DNA of 64,000 nt, taken from assembly GCF_000420445.1 (NCBI RefSeq), contig NZ_ATUY01000002.1:189889-253888 (forward strand), written 5' to 3'. The position numbers and the translations under genes are program-made. This DNA comes from Actinotignum urinale DSM 15805. GTDB lineage: Bacteria > Actinomycetota > Actinomycetes > Actinomycetales > Actinomycetaceae. Below the pieces are notes generated by a model, which saw only the letters and a list, made by a program, of their open reading frames with translations, searched no databases and had not been told where the DNA came from. Positions 19,587-28,172 of the stretch are shown here, in pieces. Every line of letters starts with the position of its first letter. The first letter of the stretch is position 1.

Positions 19587-19613
19587 ATTGTACCGGTGGG
19601 GGGGGGATAGCAA
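19587..19613 (-). promoter_or_regulatory. Promoter with C9 homopolymer in the -35/-10 spacer
   Basis: On the minus strand TACAAT (19592-19587) is preceded by CCGG, A and nine C (G9 at 19598-19606 on the plus strand); TTGCTA (19613-19608) is the best -35, giving a 15-base spacer. Loss or gain of C residues would alter spacing. It drives the exporter operon starting at 19455. Confidence 0.5.
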
Positions 19614-19637
19614 GTATTTTGAAAGAGGTTGGGGTAT

Positions 19638-20306
19638 TTACTCCGAATTTTTCAGGGAGTTGTGGCGCGGAAGCAGTTTTGGCTCCGATTCAAGCCCGCG
19701 TAACCCATACCACATGAAATTCACGACGTGCGCACCCAAAATCTCCTTCGACGGCTCACGCACATCAGCCCACCACTGCCCAACCTGGGAGAGCGAACCA
19801 GCCAAAGTCTGCCCATAAATCCGGGCATATTGGGGGTCAAGCCCATTACGTTTCAACATGGGAGCCAACAACTCGGATGCCGTATCTGCAACGTCGTCGA
19901 TAACCGTCGAGAAAGAAGCACTCCCGCCAAGAGTTGTGGGGGAACGCTGGGCGAGGAGGCGGAAACCGTCGGGATTTGACTCAATATAATCAAAAACCGC
20001 CATCACAATGGACTCCAAAACCTCACGTTCCGGCGCCCCAACATTCATTCTGTCATTCAAAATATCGGTGAGAGTTGTCAATTCGCGATCAACAACAACC
20101 GAATAGATGCCCTCTTTGCTCCCAAAATGTTCATAGACGACGGGTTTGGATACCCCTGCCTGAGCTGCAATTTCCTCAATAGATACGGCATCATACCCCT
20201 GGGTGGCAAAAAGTTGACGCGCCACATCAATGAGCTGATACCGGCGTTCTGTTCTCGACATCCGTGCTTTTTTACGCGGTGAATTAGCCGATGAGGTCTT
20301 TTTCAT
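19638..20306 (-). CDS. TetR family transcriptional regulator
   Basis: 222 residues with an N-terminal helix-turn-helix (RRYQLIDVARQLFATQGYDAVSIEEIAAQAGVSKPVVYEHFGSKEGIY, about 22-68, shown here only as landmark RQLFATQGYDAVSIEEIA) and an all-helical ligand domain. The ATG at 20306 lacks a Shine-Dalgarno; CATAAT ends eight bases upstream, so the mRNA is probably leaderless. The palindrome TAGTATAAACTA (20335-20346) sits in its promoter and might be an autoregulatory operator. It probably controls the adjacent ABC exporter operon, as is common for this family; that is inference from position. Confidence 0.85.
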   Translation of the reverse strand: MKKTSSANSPRKKARMSRTERRYQLIDVARQLFATQGYDAVSIEEIAAQAGVSKPVVYEHFGSKEGIYSVVVDRELTTLTDILNDRMNVGAPEREVLESIVMAVFDYIESNPDGFRLLAQRSPTTLGGSASFSTVIDDVADTASELLAPMLKRNGLDPQYARIYGQTLAGSLSQVGQWWADVREPSKEILGAHVVNFMWYGLRGLESEPKLLPRHNSLKNSE

Positions 20307-20334
20307 GTTTTCAATTATGCCAAGAACCTATTTT

Positions 20335-20346
20335 TAGTATAAACTA
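20335..20346. promoter_or_regulatory. Possible TetR operator
   Basis: TAGTATAAACTA has matching TAGT/ACTA arms and lies between the TetR gene and tRNA-Gln, near the expected -35 of the TetR promoter. Short palindrome only, so tentative. Confidence 0.25.
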
Positions 20347-20398
20347 GTCTCATTCCGTGTTTCTTTAAGGCTAATTTAGTGTGGCTAAAAAGAAGCGA

Positions 20399-20469
20399 TC
20401 CTCCTTGGTGTAATGGCAACACAGCGGTCTTTGGAACCGTTATTCTAGGTTCGAATCCTAGAGGAGGAA
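20399..20469 (+). tRNA. tRNA-Gln (anticodon TTG)
   Basis: A full cloverleaf can be drawn: acceptor TCCTCCT/AGGAGGA, D-arm GTGT/ACAC with GG in the loop, anticodon stem GCGGT/ACCGT with loop CTTTGGA (anticodon TTG at 20431-20433), variable loop of four, T-arm CTAGG-TTCGAAT-CCTAG, discriminator A. CCA is not encoded. glmU starts 53 bases downstream. Confidence 0.95.
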
Positions 20470-20521
20470 CGAAGAACCGGCAGGTTTTTCCCAATGGTGA
20501 AGCACGTGGAAAGGGTCGAAT

Positions 20522-21535
20522 ATGGCAACCCTGAGCGCCGTTGTCATTCTAGCCGCGGGTCAGGGGACTCGTATGAAATCCGAGAAGCCGAAAGTCCTTC
20601 ATGATATGTGTGGGCGAACGCTTCTGGGGCACGCAATTGCTTACGGGAAAGGCCTCGAACCTGAGAATATTGTGGTTGTTGTTCGCCACGAACGCGATAA
20701 AGTCGCAAGCCACGCACTAGAGTGCGATTCACATCTTATTATTGCTGATCAGGACGATATTAAAGGAACCGGACGCGCGGTATGGTGCGGATTAAACGCA
20801 TTGCCTGCCGAGATGTCCGGTTCAATTCTTGTTATGGCGGGAGATACCCCGCTCCTCGGAACAGATGTGCTCAGCGAACTCGTTGCCCGCCACGAAGGCA
20901 ACGCCGTTACGGTTCTCTCCGCGCGCGTCCCAGACCCCCACGGTTATGGGCGAATTGTTCGCGATAAGGACGGGATTATCAGCGGCATCGTCGAACATAA
21001 AGATGCAACTGAAGAACAGCGAAACATCAACGAAATCAACACGTCAACATACGTTTTCGATGTTGACTTCCTCCGCTCGGTTATTAACAATCTCGGGACG
21101 AATAATGCGCAGGGCGAGGTGTACCTCACCGATGTGGTCGCCAAAGCATATGAGGCAGGCAGGGGAGTTGGCTCCTACATTGTTCCCGATTATCGCCGAG
21201 CCGAAGGATGTAACGATCTTGTCCAGTTAGCTACGTTGCGTGCGGATATGAACCGGCGCATTGTGGAAAATTGGATGCGTGCAGGGGTGTCCATTATTGA
21301 CCCGGCCACTACGTATGTGGACGTCCAGGTCACTATGGAACATGATGCACGAATTGAACCCGGAACGGTGTTGCGTGGAGCCACACATATCGGTGCACAC
21401 GCGCATATTGGGCCGGGCGAATTTGACAATGTTCAGGTGGGACAGGGAGCCGTGGCGCGCCATGTTTACCTCCGAGATACAACTATTGATAGCGGGGAAA
21501 CGGTTCTCGCTAACTATTACGATCACCGGTCATAG
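20522..21535 (+). CDS. glmU: N-acetylglucosamine-1-phosphate uridyltransferase, short form lacking acetyltransferase site
   Basis: 337 residues against about 450-480 for bifunctional GlmU. The pyrophosphorylase half is complete: LAAGQGTRMKSEKPKVLH (residues 11-28), GTGRAVWCGL, MAGDTPLL with the metal Asp, and HGYGRIV. The left-handed beta-helix starts at about 250 and stops after roughly four coils (IGAHAHIGPGEFDNVQVGQG), so the part holding the acetyltransferase residues (E. coli Arg333, Lys351, His363, Tyr366, Asn377, Lys392) is missing. prs starts 21 bases later, so nothing is left of a longer gene. It should make UDP-GlcNAc only if GlcNAc-1-P is supplied by another acetyltransferase. AAGGG precedes the start. 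Confidence 0.88.
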   Translation: MATLSAVVILAAGQGTRMKSEKPKVLHDMCGRTLLGHAIAYGKGLEPENIVVVVRHERDKVASHALECDSHLIIADQDDIKGTGRAVWCGLNALPAEMSGSILVMAGDTPLLGTDVLSELVARHEGNAVTVLSARVPDPHGYGRIVRDKDGIISGIVEHKDATEEQRNINEINTSTYVFDVDFLRSVINNLGTNNAQGEVYLTDVVAKAYEAGRGVGSYIVPDYRRAEGCNDLVQLATLRADMNRRIVENWMRAGVSIIDPATTYVDVQVTMEHDARIEPGTVLRGATHIGAHAHIGPGEFDNVQVGQGAVARHVYLRDTTIDSGETVLANYYDHRS

Positions 21536-21556
21536 GTACAACAAGGGAGTACAGCG

Positions 21557-22540
21557 ATGAGCACGGGCATGCGGGTAAGTAACGATAAGCGCCTTGTTTT
21601 AGTAACAGGTAGGGCGCATCCAGAATTGGCGGAAGAAGTTGCACGATGCTTGCACATCAAAATGCTTCCGACGACGATTTACGACTTCGCCAACACAGAA
21701 ATCTACGTACGTTACGAAGAATCTCTGCGCGGGGCGGACGTTTTCATTTTGCAGTCATTCACTGAGCCGATTAACAAGTGGATGATTGAGACTCTTTTGA
21801 TGGTGGACGCGGCCAAGCGCGCTTCGGCAAAGCGTATTACCGTGGTTGCTCCCTACTATCCCTATGCTCGCCAGGACAAGAAGCATAAGGGGCGCGAACC
21901 CATTTCGGCGCGTCTTGTGGCGGATTTGTTTAAGACTGCGGGCGCGGATCGTATTATGAGCGTTGATTTGCATGCTTCGCAGACGCAGGGATTCTTTGAC
22001 GGTCCGGTTGACCACCTGTGGGCAATGCCGACCTTGGTGAAATATATTCGCGAACGTATTATGCACGACGAAGCCGTGATGGTCTCCCCAGATGCCGGAC
22101 GTATTAAGGTTGCCGAACAGTGGGCTGCGCGCCTGGGTGGGTTGCCGTTGAGCTTCGTTCACAAAACACGCGATATTGCGCGCGCCAATGTTGCTAAAGC
22201 GAACCGCGTGGTCGGTGACGTTGCCGGAAAAACCGCCATTATCGTCGACGATATGATCGACACCGCGGGAACCCTGGTTGGTGCAATTAACGTTGTGAAA
22301 GATGCGGGGGCGAAGGACATCCTTGTGGCCGCAACGCACGCACTTCTTTCTGGGCCTGCTGTTGAGAGGCTCTCCAATGCGCCGATTCGCGAGCTTGTGG
22401 TGATGGATACGTTGCCGATTTCGGAAGAAAAGCGTTTCGATAAGCTCACGATTCTCTCGATTGCGCCGGTTTTGGCGCGCGCCATTGACGAAGTCTTTGA
22501 GGACGGTTCGGTAACGAGCCTCTTCGATGGTGCCTACTAG
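21557..22540 (+). CDS. prs: Ribose-phosphate pyrophosphokinase
   Basis: 327-residue PRPP synthase (ATP + ribose-5-phosphate to PRPP + AMP). Seen: FANTEIYVRYEESLRGADVFILQ near the N-terminus, the catalytic YYPYARQDKKHKGREPISARL region, the PRPP-binding loop IIVDDMIDTAGTLVGA and VDLHASQTQGFF. Class I, of usual length. GGGAG lies about eight bases before ATG 21557; the gene follows glmU closely in the usual actinobacterial order. A repeat (22568-22632) and a terminator (22676-22712) follow. Confidence 0.95.
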   Translation: MSTGMRVSNDKRLVLVTGRAHPELAEEVARCLHIKMLPTTIYDFANTEIYVRYEESLRGADVFILQSFTEPINKWMIETLLMVDAAKRASAKRITVVAPYYPYARQDKKHKGREPISARLVADLFKTAGADRIMSVDLHASQTQGFFDGPVDHLWAMPTLVKYIRERIMHDEAVMVSPDAGRIKVAEQWAARLGGLPLSFVHKTRDIARANVAKANRVVGDVAGKTAIIVDDMIDTAGTLVGAINVVKDAGAKDILVAATHALLSGPAVERLSNAPIRELVVMDTLPISEEKRFDKLTILSIAPVLARAIDEVFEDGSVTSLFDGAY

Positions 22541-22567
22541 GAACGGTGCCGATAGCGCGCAACGGGT

Positions 22568-22632
22568 GAGTCTTTTTAGGGACGTTCCTGAGTCTTTTAG
22601 GGATATTCCTGAGTCTTTTAGGGACATTGCCT
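22568..22632 (+). repeat. Three tandem 21-22-bp repeats after prs
   Basis: Units GAGTCTTTT(T)AGGGA followed by YRTTSCCT-like ends at 22568-22589, 22590-22610 and 22611-22632. They lie between the prs stop and its terminator. Confidence 0.85.
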
Positions 22633-22675
22633 AGGCGTTTTTTGACGGCACATGACTTATGAGCCACATAACGTG

Positions 22676-22712
22676 ATATCCCCCAAAAATGGGGGATATT
22701 TCTTTATCTTTT
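22676..22712 (+). terminator. Rho-independent terminator of prs
   Basis: Stem ATATCCCCC / GGGGGATAT (22676-22684 with 22691-22699), loop AAAAAT, then TTCTTTATCTTTT. Confidence 0.85.
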
Positions 22713-23058
22713 CGTTGAAAAACGCTAAAATGGTTGGGTTGCTTCGGCGAGGGAAAATACGGTTCGGCTGTGGTTGCACAGCGCCCGGTTTGAAAGCGTA
22801 TTGCTGGAACGGCGCGTGGCTAATAGTTACGTGGTGTGCACAGCGCGTGATGCGAACAATGCCTTGAAAAAGGTTTGTGAGCAAAACGGCTCGCGGATTA
22901 CACCGCGTGCGAATCGTATGGAACGTTATCGACGTAGCAGGCTTTAGCGGCCTGCCCGAGGCCGCCCGCACGTGCGTTACGTGCAGAACACGTGGCGTGA
23001 AAACACGCTGTGTTTGCAACAAAGCACAATCATTGTGCACGGTAAAAAGGAGCCTGCT
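22713..23058 (+). promoter_or_regulatory. Structured leader region of rplY
   Basis: This 346-base gap holds no convincing gene. Two six-bp hairpins overlap so that only one can form: GCAGGC/GCCTGC (22937-22942 with 22950-22955) and GCGGCC/GGCCGC (22947-22952 with 22960-22965). A perfect 15-base palindrome GCACAATCATTGTGC (23024-23038) ends eight bases before the AAGGAG ribosome site of rplY. This could be an attenuating or autoregulatory leader. Confidence 0.4.
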
Positions 23059-23670
23059 ATGGCAATTGAATCAACAAAGCTTGAAGCGGTAACCCGCAAA
23101 GAATTCGGCAAGGGCGCTTCACGCCGTATGCGCCGCGACGGCAACACCCCTGCCGTTCTCTACGGCCACGGTGAAGAACCGCAGCATATGGGTATCAACT
23201 CCCATGATGTATTCCTTGCAACTAAGGGCAATGCTAACGCTCTTGTCACCGTCTGTCTTGAAGGCGAAGATCATCTCGCACTCGTGAAAGATATTCAGCG
23301 CAACCCGCTCACCCGCAACATTGAACATATCGATCTTCTCCGCGTCAAGCGCGATGAAAAGGTTGAAGTTGAAGTTCCGGTTGAAGTTGTTGGAGAACCG
23401 GAATCCGGCCTCATCTACACCATTGACGTTTTGAACGTCCTCGTTATGGCGCCTGCTATCGACATTCCCGAAACCATCGTCGCCGATGTGGAAGGCCTCG
23501 GAGATGGCGAACGTGTTACCGTTGCAGATCTCAAGCACGCCGACGACGTGGAAGTTCTCCTCCCGGCAGACGAAATCATTGTGTCCGTCATTCTTCCTGA
23601 AGTTGAAGCTTCTGAAGAAGAAGCCGATGCAGAAGATGAAGCCAAGGCAGAAGAATCTGCAGCTGAATAA
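23059..23670 (+). CDS. rplY: Large-subunit ribosomal protein bL25 (Ctc form)
   Basis: 203-residue 5S-rRNA-binding protein of the long general-stress (Ctc/TL5) type. The N-terminal domain begins LEAVTRKEFGKGASRRMRRDGNTPAVLYGHGEEP; the second beta domain (about 95-185) follows, then an acidic Glu/Ala tail. ATG 23059 has AAGGAG seven bases upstream; an in-frame upstream GTG has none. rplY-pth-mfd is the standard actinobacterial order. The structured region before it may regulate it. Confidence 0.93.
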   Translation: MAIESTKLEAVTRKEFGKGASRRMRRDGNTPAVLYGHGEEPQHMGINSHDVFLATKGNANALVTVCLEGEDHLALVKDIQRNPLTRNIEHIDLLRVKRDEKVEVEVPVEVVGEPESGLIYTIDVLNVLVMAPAIDIPETIVADVEGLGDGERVTVADLKHADDVEVLLPADEIIVSVILPEVEASEEEADAEDEAKAEESAAE

Positions 23671-23847
23671 TTCACATAATTTGCACAATCTGGCGCGTCA
23701 CGTGCATGAAAAAAACACAACAGGATGCGTCGCGTACGTAGATGAAAATGGTGCATTCGTACCACGCATCTGCTACTACGTGCGTAGAGGTTAATGTCCG
23801 CGAATGTGTTGCGATTATTGCAATACTTACCTCAAAGATTGTGATCC

Positions 23848-23887
23848 AAGGCGGGAGAGAACGCTCTATGTGTTCCTCCCGCCTTTT
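23848..23887 (+). terminator. Rho-independent terminator of rplY
   Basis: Arms AAGGCGGGAGAGAAC and GTTCCTCCCGCCTTTTT pair with a single bulged A; a T-run ends the structure at 23883-23887. Confidence 0.8.
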
Positions 23888-23919
23888 TGCTAGGCTACAA
23901 AGGGAGAAAGCGAGCAGTA

Positions 23920-24510
23920 ATGTACACAATTATCGGCCTGGGAAACCCAGGAGCCCAGTACGAAACAACACGCCACAATATTGGCTGTATGGTGATTGAC
24001 GAACTCGCCAGACGTGCAGGGTTACGCCTCAGTGTCCACAAAGCCACCAACACCACCCACGCGAGTGCCCGCATTGGCGTTGCTTCCGGACAAGACGGCA
24101 CACGTATCGTGATGGGCCGCAGCAATTCCTTTATGAACGTGAGCGGCGGGCCGGTTTCATCCCTGCTCAGCTACTATCACGCCACCCCAGAAAACCTCAT
24201 TGTTATTCACGACGAATTAGATCTTCCCTTTGGCAGCCTGCGTTTAAAACGAGGCGGGGGAGAGGGCGGCCACAACGGGCTGAAATCCATTAGTCAATCC
24301 CTAGGAAACAAGAACTATATTCGTGTGCGTTTCGGAATTGGACGCCCGCCTGGGCGCCAAGACCCGGCCGATTTCGTGTTGCGTCCTTTTACGTCAACCG
24401 AAAAGAAAGAACTCGACATTCTTATTTCCGAAGCGGCCGACGCTATCGAGGAAATCATTAGCCAGGGACTTGAGAAAGCAACCCTCAACCTCCACACCAA
24501 CCACAAGTAG
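23920..24510 (+). CDS. pth: Peptidyl-tRNA hydrolase
   Basis: 196-residue esterase that frees tRNA from peptidyl-tRNA released by stalled ribosomes. Family motifs: TIIGLGNPGAQYETTRHNIGCMVID with the catalytic His near residue 20, GRSNSFMNVSGGPV, VIHDELDLPFGSLRLKRGGG and GGHNGLKSI. The ATG at 23920 matches the family start MYTIIGLGNPG, though the nearest good ribosome site (AGGGAG) lies about 14 bases upstream, which is long. Lies 1 bp beyond usual spacing from its own promoter after the rplY terminator. Confidence 0.93.
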   Translation: MYTIIGLGNPGAQYETTRHNIGCMVIDELARRAGLRLSVHKATNTTHASARIGVASGQDGTRIVMGRSNSFMNVSGGPVSSLLSYYHATPENLIVIHDELDLPFGSLRLKRGGGEGGHNGLKSISQSLGNKNYIRVRFGIGRPPGRQDPADFVLRPFTSTEKKELDILISEAADAIEEIISQGLEKATLNLHTNHK

Positions 24511-24521
24511 TAATATGCTCG

Positions 24522-24600
24522 GCCGGCTATCTACCTCAACTTTAGGTAACGGATGTTTCCCGTTAGCAGTTAGATGTACTGTAGATAATGCCTAGCCGGC
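24522..24600 (+). promoter_or_regulatory. Branched inverted repeat between pth and mfd
   Basis: Outer arms GCCGGCTA (24522-24529) and TAGCCGGC (24593-24600) pair, then TCTAC with GTAGA across a bulge; inside lies TAACGG/CCGTTA (24547-24552 with 24560-24565). There is no T-run, so it is a poor simple terminator. It lies about 57 bases before mfd. Confidence 0.45.
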
Positions 24601-24656
24601 AGCTAGACGAACCTATCAATTCAGCACAGAACCACACCAACCATAGGTAACTCAGC

Positions 24657-27600
24657 ATGGATTTACGCCCCCTCCTTTCCCTAGTCAGCGCCGATACGGC
24701 TGTGAGCAACGCGCTCGAAAACGCCTCAGCCACGACGAATATTGCCATGCCACGCGGTTTTCTTCCCCTGGCGGTTGCGCTGTGTTGCGAGGGGAAGGAA
24801 ACGCCCCTCAACGTCGTCGTTACAGCATCGGGAAGGGATGCACAGCAGCTTTCTTCCGCGCTCGCGCCCTATATGGCAACAGACCAGGTCGAGGTTTTCC
24901 CGGCATGGGAAACCCTCCCGCATGAGCGGCTTTCCCCACGATCCGACACTGTAGCACAACGGCTTCTCGTCCTTCGCCGCCTTGCACATCCGGAAGAATT
25001 CGATGCCCGATTGCGTGTCCTGATTATGCCCGTGCGGGCTCTTTTACAGCCAATAACCGCAGGATTGGGCGAACTTGCGCCGGTTCGCTTGCGTGTGGGT
25101 GAAGAATATCCGATGGAGGAAGTCGAAGAAGCGCTCGTGGGGGCAGCGTATTCGCGGGTTGATATGGTGGAACGGCGCGGGCAGTTCGCGGTTCGGGGCG
25201 GGATTCTTGACGTTTTCCCTCCAACAGAATCCCATCCTTTGCGCATAGAGTTTTTCGGCGACGAAGTTGAGGACATTCGCGCCTTTGCCGTCGCAGATCA
25301 GCGATCAATGGACACACGTAAGGAGCTCTACGCCCCGGCATGTCGTGAAATTTTGCTCACCTCGGAGGTTCGCCAGAGGGCGCGCGTACTCATGGAAAAA
25401 CTTCCCGGTGCGCTTGACATGTTGGATAGTATTGTGGCGGGTATTGCCCCTGAAGGCATGGAGTCTCTCACGCCGTTGCTTGTTGATCGCATGGAAGCCG
25501 TTGCGGACACGTTCCCGGAGGGAACCCGCGTAATTATTGCTGAACCGGAGAGAGTAGAGCAACGAGCCGAATCGCTCCTGGCAACCACACAAGAATTTTT
25601 AACTGCCGCCTGGTCAAGCGCTGTTGCGGGCGGAAAAGTGCCTATCCAAGCCGGAGTAGCCAATTTTGCGAGCGTTTCCCAAACACGCGCGCACTGCATG
25701 GAGCGCGGGTTTTCCTGGTGGGCCTTTGGAGGCTTCGATACAAGATACGCTGTTCACGCCAGAGAACCCTTGAAATTCCTGGGCAAAATGGATGCCGCAA
25801 TGAACGCCATGAAGGAACACGCCCGCCAATCGTGGAAGCAGGTGCTTGTCGTGGACGGCCCGGGCCTGGCCCGCAGATACGCAGACCAGCTCGGAGAATA
25901 CGATATTGCTTCACGTCTGGCACTGGATCTACCTGAACAACTCACTCCGGGAATCGTCTATGTCACCGTCGCCCCCATCTCTGAAGGTTTCGTTATGGAG
26001 GGAGCAAAATTTGCTCTCTTCGCGGCGAGTGACATTACGGGACGTGGTGGCTCCTCCACGCGCGATATGCGCACGCTACCTAAGCGACGCACAAAGAAAA
26101 CCGTTGACCCGCTCTCCCTGAAACCGGGAGATTTTGTTGTCCATGATCACCACGGCGTCGCAAAATTTGTGAGAATGGAAAAACGAAGCGTCGGACACCG
26201 CAAAGATAACCAGCGCGAATACCTTGTTCTCGAATACGCACCAACTCGCAGAGGCGCCCCCGGCGATCAACTCTGGGTTCCCACCGACCAACTCGACCAT
26301 ATTTCCAAATACAGTGGCGGAGAAGCGCCCAAACTCAACAAAATGGGCGGAACCGACTGGGAAAAAACAAAATCACGCGCCCGTGCGGCAACCCGGCGTA
26401 TTGCATCAGAACTTATTCGCCTCTACGCCTCGCGCGTGGCTTCAAAAGGCATCCCGTTTTCCCCAGACACCCCCTGGCAACGCGAACTTGAGGACGCATT
26501 CCCCTTCCAAGAAACCGCAGACCAACTCCACACCATTGACGAAGTCAAAACCGATATGGAAAAACCCACGCCTATGGATCGGCTTATTTCCGGGGATGTT
26601 GGCTACGGAAAAACAGAAATCGCGGTTCGTGCAGCATTTAAAGCCGTCCAAGACGGATACCAGGTAGCAATCCTCGTCCCCACAACCCTTCTTGTGGACC
26701 AGCACCGCGAAACCTTTGAAGAACGCTATGCGGGTTTCCCAGTCACCGTCGGCTCGCTTTCGCGCTTCCAAACCGCGAAAGAATCCGCACAGGTTGTGAA
26801 CGATCTAGCGAGCGGAAAAATTGACGTCGTCATAGGAACACATAAGCTCCTGACAGGAAACGTGAGATTCAAGAAGCTGGGGCTCGTCGTCATTGATGAA
26901 GAACAACGATTCGGGGTGGAACACAAAGAAACTCTAAAACAAATGTATCCCAACATTGACGTTCTCTCCATGTCCGCAACCCCAATTCCGCGAACCCTGG
27001 AAATGGCGGTTACGGGCGTGCGTGAAATGTCCACATTGGCAACCCCGCCCGAAGAACGCCACCCGATTCTCACGTATGTGGGGGCGCGCGAAAATAAGCA
27101 GATTAAGGCGGCGATTCGGCGTGAATTATTGCGCGACGGCCAAATTTTCTATGTTCATAACCGCGTAACGGACATGGATCGGATTGCCACGCAGATAAAG
27201 TCGCTCGTGCCTGAGGCGCGTGTGGGGATTGCCCACGGCCAAATGGGTGAGCGGCAGTTGGAAAATATTATTGAGAGTTTCTGGAACAAAGATATCGATG
27301 TGCTTATTTGTACGACGATTGTGGAAACCGGCCTCGATATTTCCAACGCCAATACGCTCATTGTGGATAATGCGGACAAAATGGGGCTTTCTCAGCTCCA
27401 CCAGCTACGCGGGCGTGTGGGGCGTGGACGCGAGAGGGCCTACGCGTATTTCCTGTATGAACCGGGTAAGGCGTTAACGCAAACGGCTCTGGAACGCTTG
27501 CGAACAATTGCGACGAATACTGATTTGGGTGCGGGAACCCAGGTTGCGATGAAGGATTTAGAGATTCGCGGTGCTGGAAATATGTTGGGTGGCGAACAGT

Positions 27601-28172
27601 CCGGGCATATTGAGGGCGTAGGTTTTGACCTGTATGTGCGCATGGTCTCCGAAGCCGTTGCGAAAATTCGTGGCGAGATGCCCGATGAGGATGAGGCGAA
27701 AGAAATACGTGTGGAGCTTCCGGTTGAAGCATTTTTGCCGGAAGATTATGTTCCCAGCGAGCGGCTTCGGCTCGAAATATACACGAAATTGGCCGGGACT
27801 CGCAGCAATGAGGAACGCGAAGAAATTCGCGGGGAACTCGTGGATCGTTACGGGAAAATACCAGAGGTTGTGGATAGGCTTTTCGCCATTGCGGAACTTC
27901 GTGATTTGGCGCGAAGCGTTGGAATTGAAGAAATAACGGTTGTGGGAAGAAATATTCGTTTATCGCCTGTTGAGTTGCCCGATTCCCGCCAGGCGCGCCT
28001 CAAACGCCTATATCCCGGGGCTTTGCTGAAGCCTGCAATTCGCGTGCTACTGGTTCCAATGCCTGTTGTGGGCGGGAAAAAGCTCGGACAGGCTCAGGCA
28101 GTGGAGGGTGAAGAACTCATTTCGTGGGTTGAGAGGCTCATTACCTCCGTGTTTATAGCGAGTATTGGGTGA
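24657..28172 (+). CDS. mfd: Transcription-repair coupling factor
   Basis: 1171-residue DNA translocase that removes stalled RNA polymerase and recruits UvrA. Visible in order: UvrB-like N-terminal module (to about 360), the RNA-polymerase-interacting domain around 500-560 (LKPGDFVVHDHHGVAKFV), helicase motif I SGDVGYGKTEIAVRAAFKA, motif II VVIDEEQRFGVEHKE (DEEQ), motif III SATPIPRTLEMAV, motif VI QLRGRVGRGRERAYAYF, and the C-terminal D7 domain. Full length. It lies downstream of pth and ends before an apparently gene-free 299-base gap where mazG is found in mycobacteria. Confidence 0.95.
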   Translation: MDLRPLLSLVSADTAVSNALENASATTNIAMPRGFLPLAVALCCEGKETPLNVVVTASGRDAQQLSSALAPYMATDQVEVFPAWETLPHERLSPRSDTVAQRLLVLRRLAHPEEFDARLRVLIMPVRALLQPITAGLGELAPVRLRVGEEYPMEEVEEALVGAAYSRVDMVERRGQFAVRGGILDVFPPTESHPLRIEFFGDEVEDIRAFAVADQRSMDTRKELYAPACREILLTSEVRQRARVLMEKLPGALDMLDSIVAGIAPEGMESLTPLLVDRMEAVADTFPEGTRVIIAEPERVEQRAESLLATTQEFLTAAWSSAVAGGKVPIQAGVANFASVSQTRAHCMERGFSWWAFGGFDTRYAVHAREPLKFLGKMDAAMNAMKEHARQSWKQVLVVDGPGLARRYADQLGEYDIASRLALDLPEQLTPGIVYVTVAPISEGFVMEGAKFALFAASDITGRGGSSTRDMRTLPKRRTKKTVDPLSLKPGDFVVHDHHGVAKFVRMEKRSVGHRKDNQREYLVLEYAPTRRGAPGDQLWVPTDQLDHISKYSGGEAPKLNKMGGTDWEKTKSRARAATRRIASELIRLYASRVASKGIPFSPDTPWQRELEDAFPFQETADQLHTIDEVKTDMEKPTPMDRLISGDVGYGKTEIAVRAAFKAVQDGYQVAILVPTTLLVDQHRETFEERYAGFPVTVGSLSRFQTAKESAQVVNDLASGKIDVVIGTHKLLTGNVRFKKLGLVVIDEEQRFGVEHKETLKQMYPNIDVLSMSATPIPRTLEMAVTGVREMSTLATPPEERHPILTYVGARENKQIKAAIRRELLRDGQIFYVHNRVTDMDRIATQIKSLVPEARVGIAHGQMGERQLENIIESFWNKDIDVLICTTIVETGLDISNANTLIVDNADKMGLSQLHQLRGRVGRGRERAYAYFLYEPGKALTQTALERLRTIATNTDLGAGTQVAMKDLEIRGAGNMLGGEQSGHIEGVGFDLYVRMVSEAVAKIRGEMPDEDEAKEIRVELPVEAFLPEDYVPSERLRLEIYTKLAGTRSNEEREEIRGELVDRYGKIPEVVDRLFAIAELRDLARSVGIEEITVVGRNIRLSPVELPDSRQARLKRLYPGALLKPAIRVLLVPMPVVGGKKLGQAQAVEGEELISWVERLITSVFIASIG

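Noticed and set aside
20399-20469. tRNA-Gln and tRNA-Leu as integration sites of mobile elements
   Set aside because: No integrase gene, duplicated tRNA 3' end or change of gene content was seen next to either.
22657-23040. A 127-codon minus-strand frame before rplY
   Set aside because: It crosses the prs terminator and the rplY leader hairpins; the inverted repeats explain its openness better than coding.
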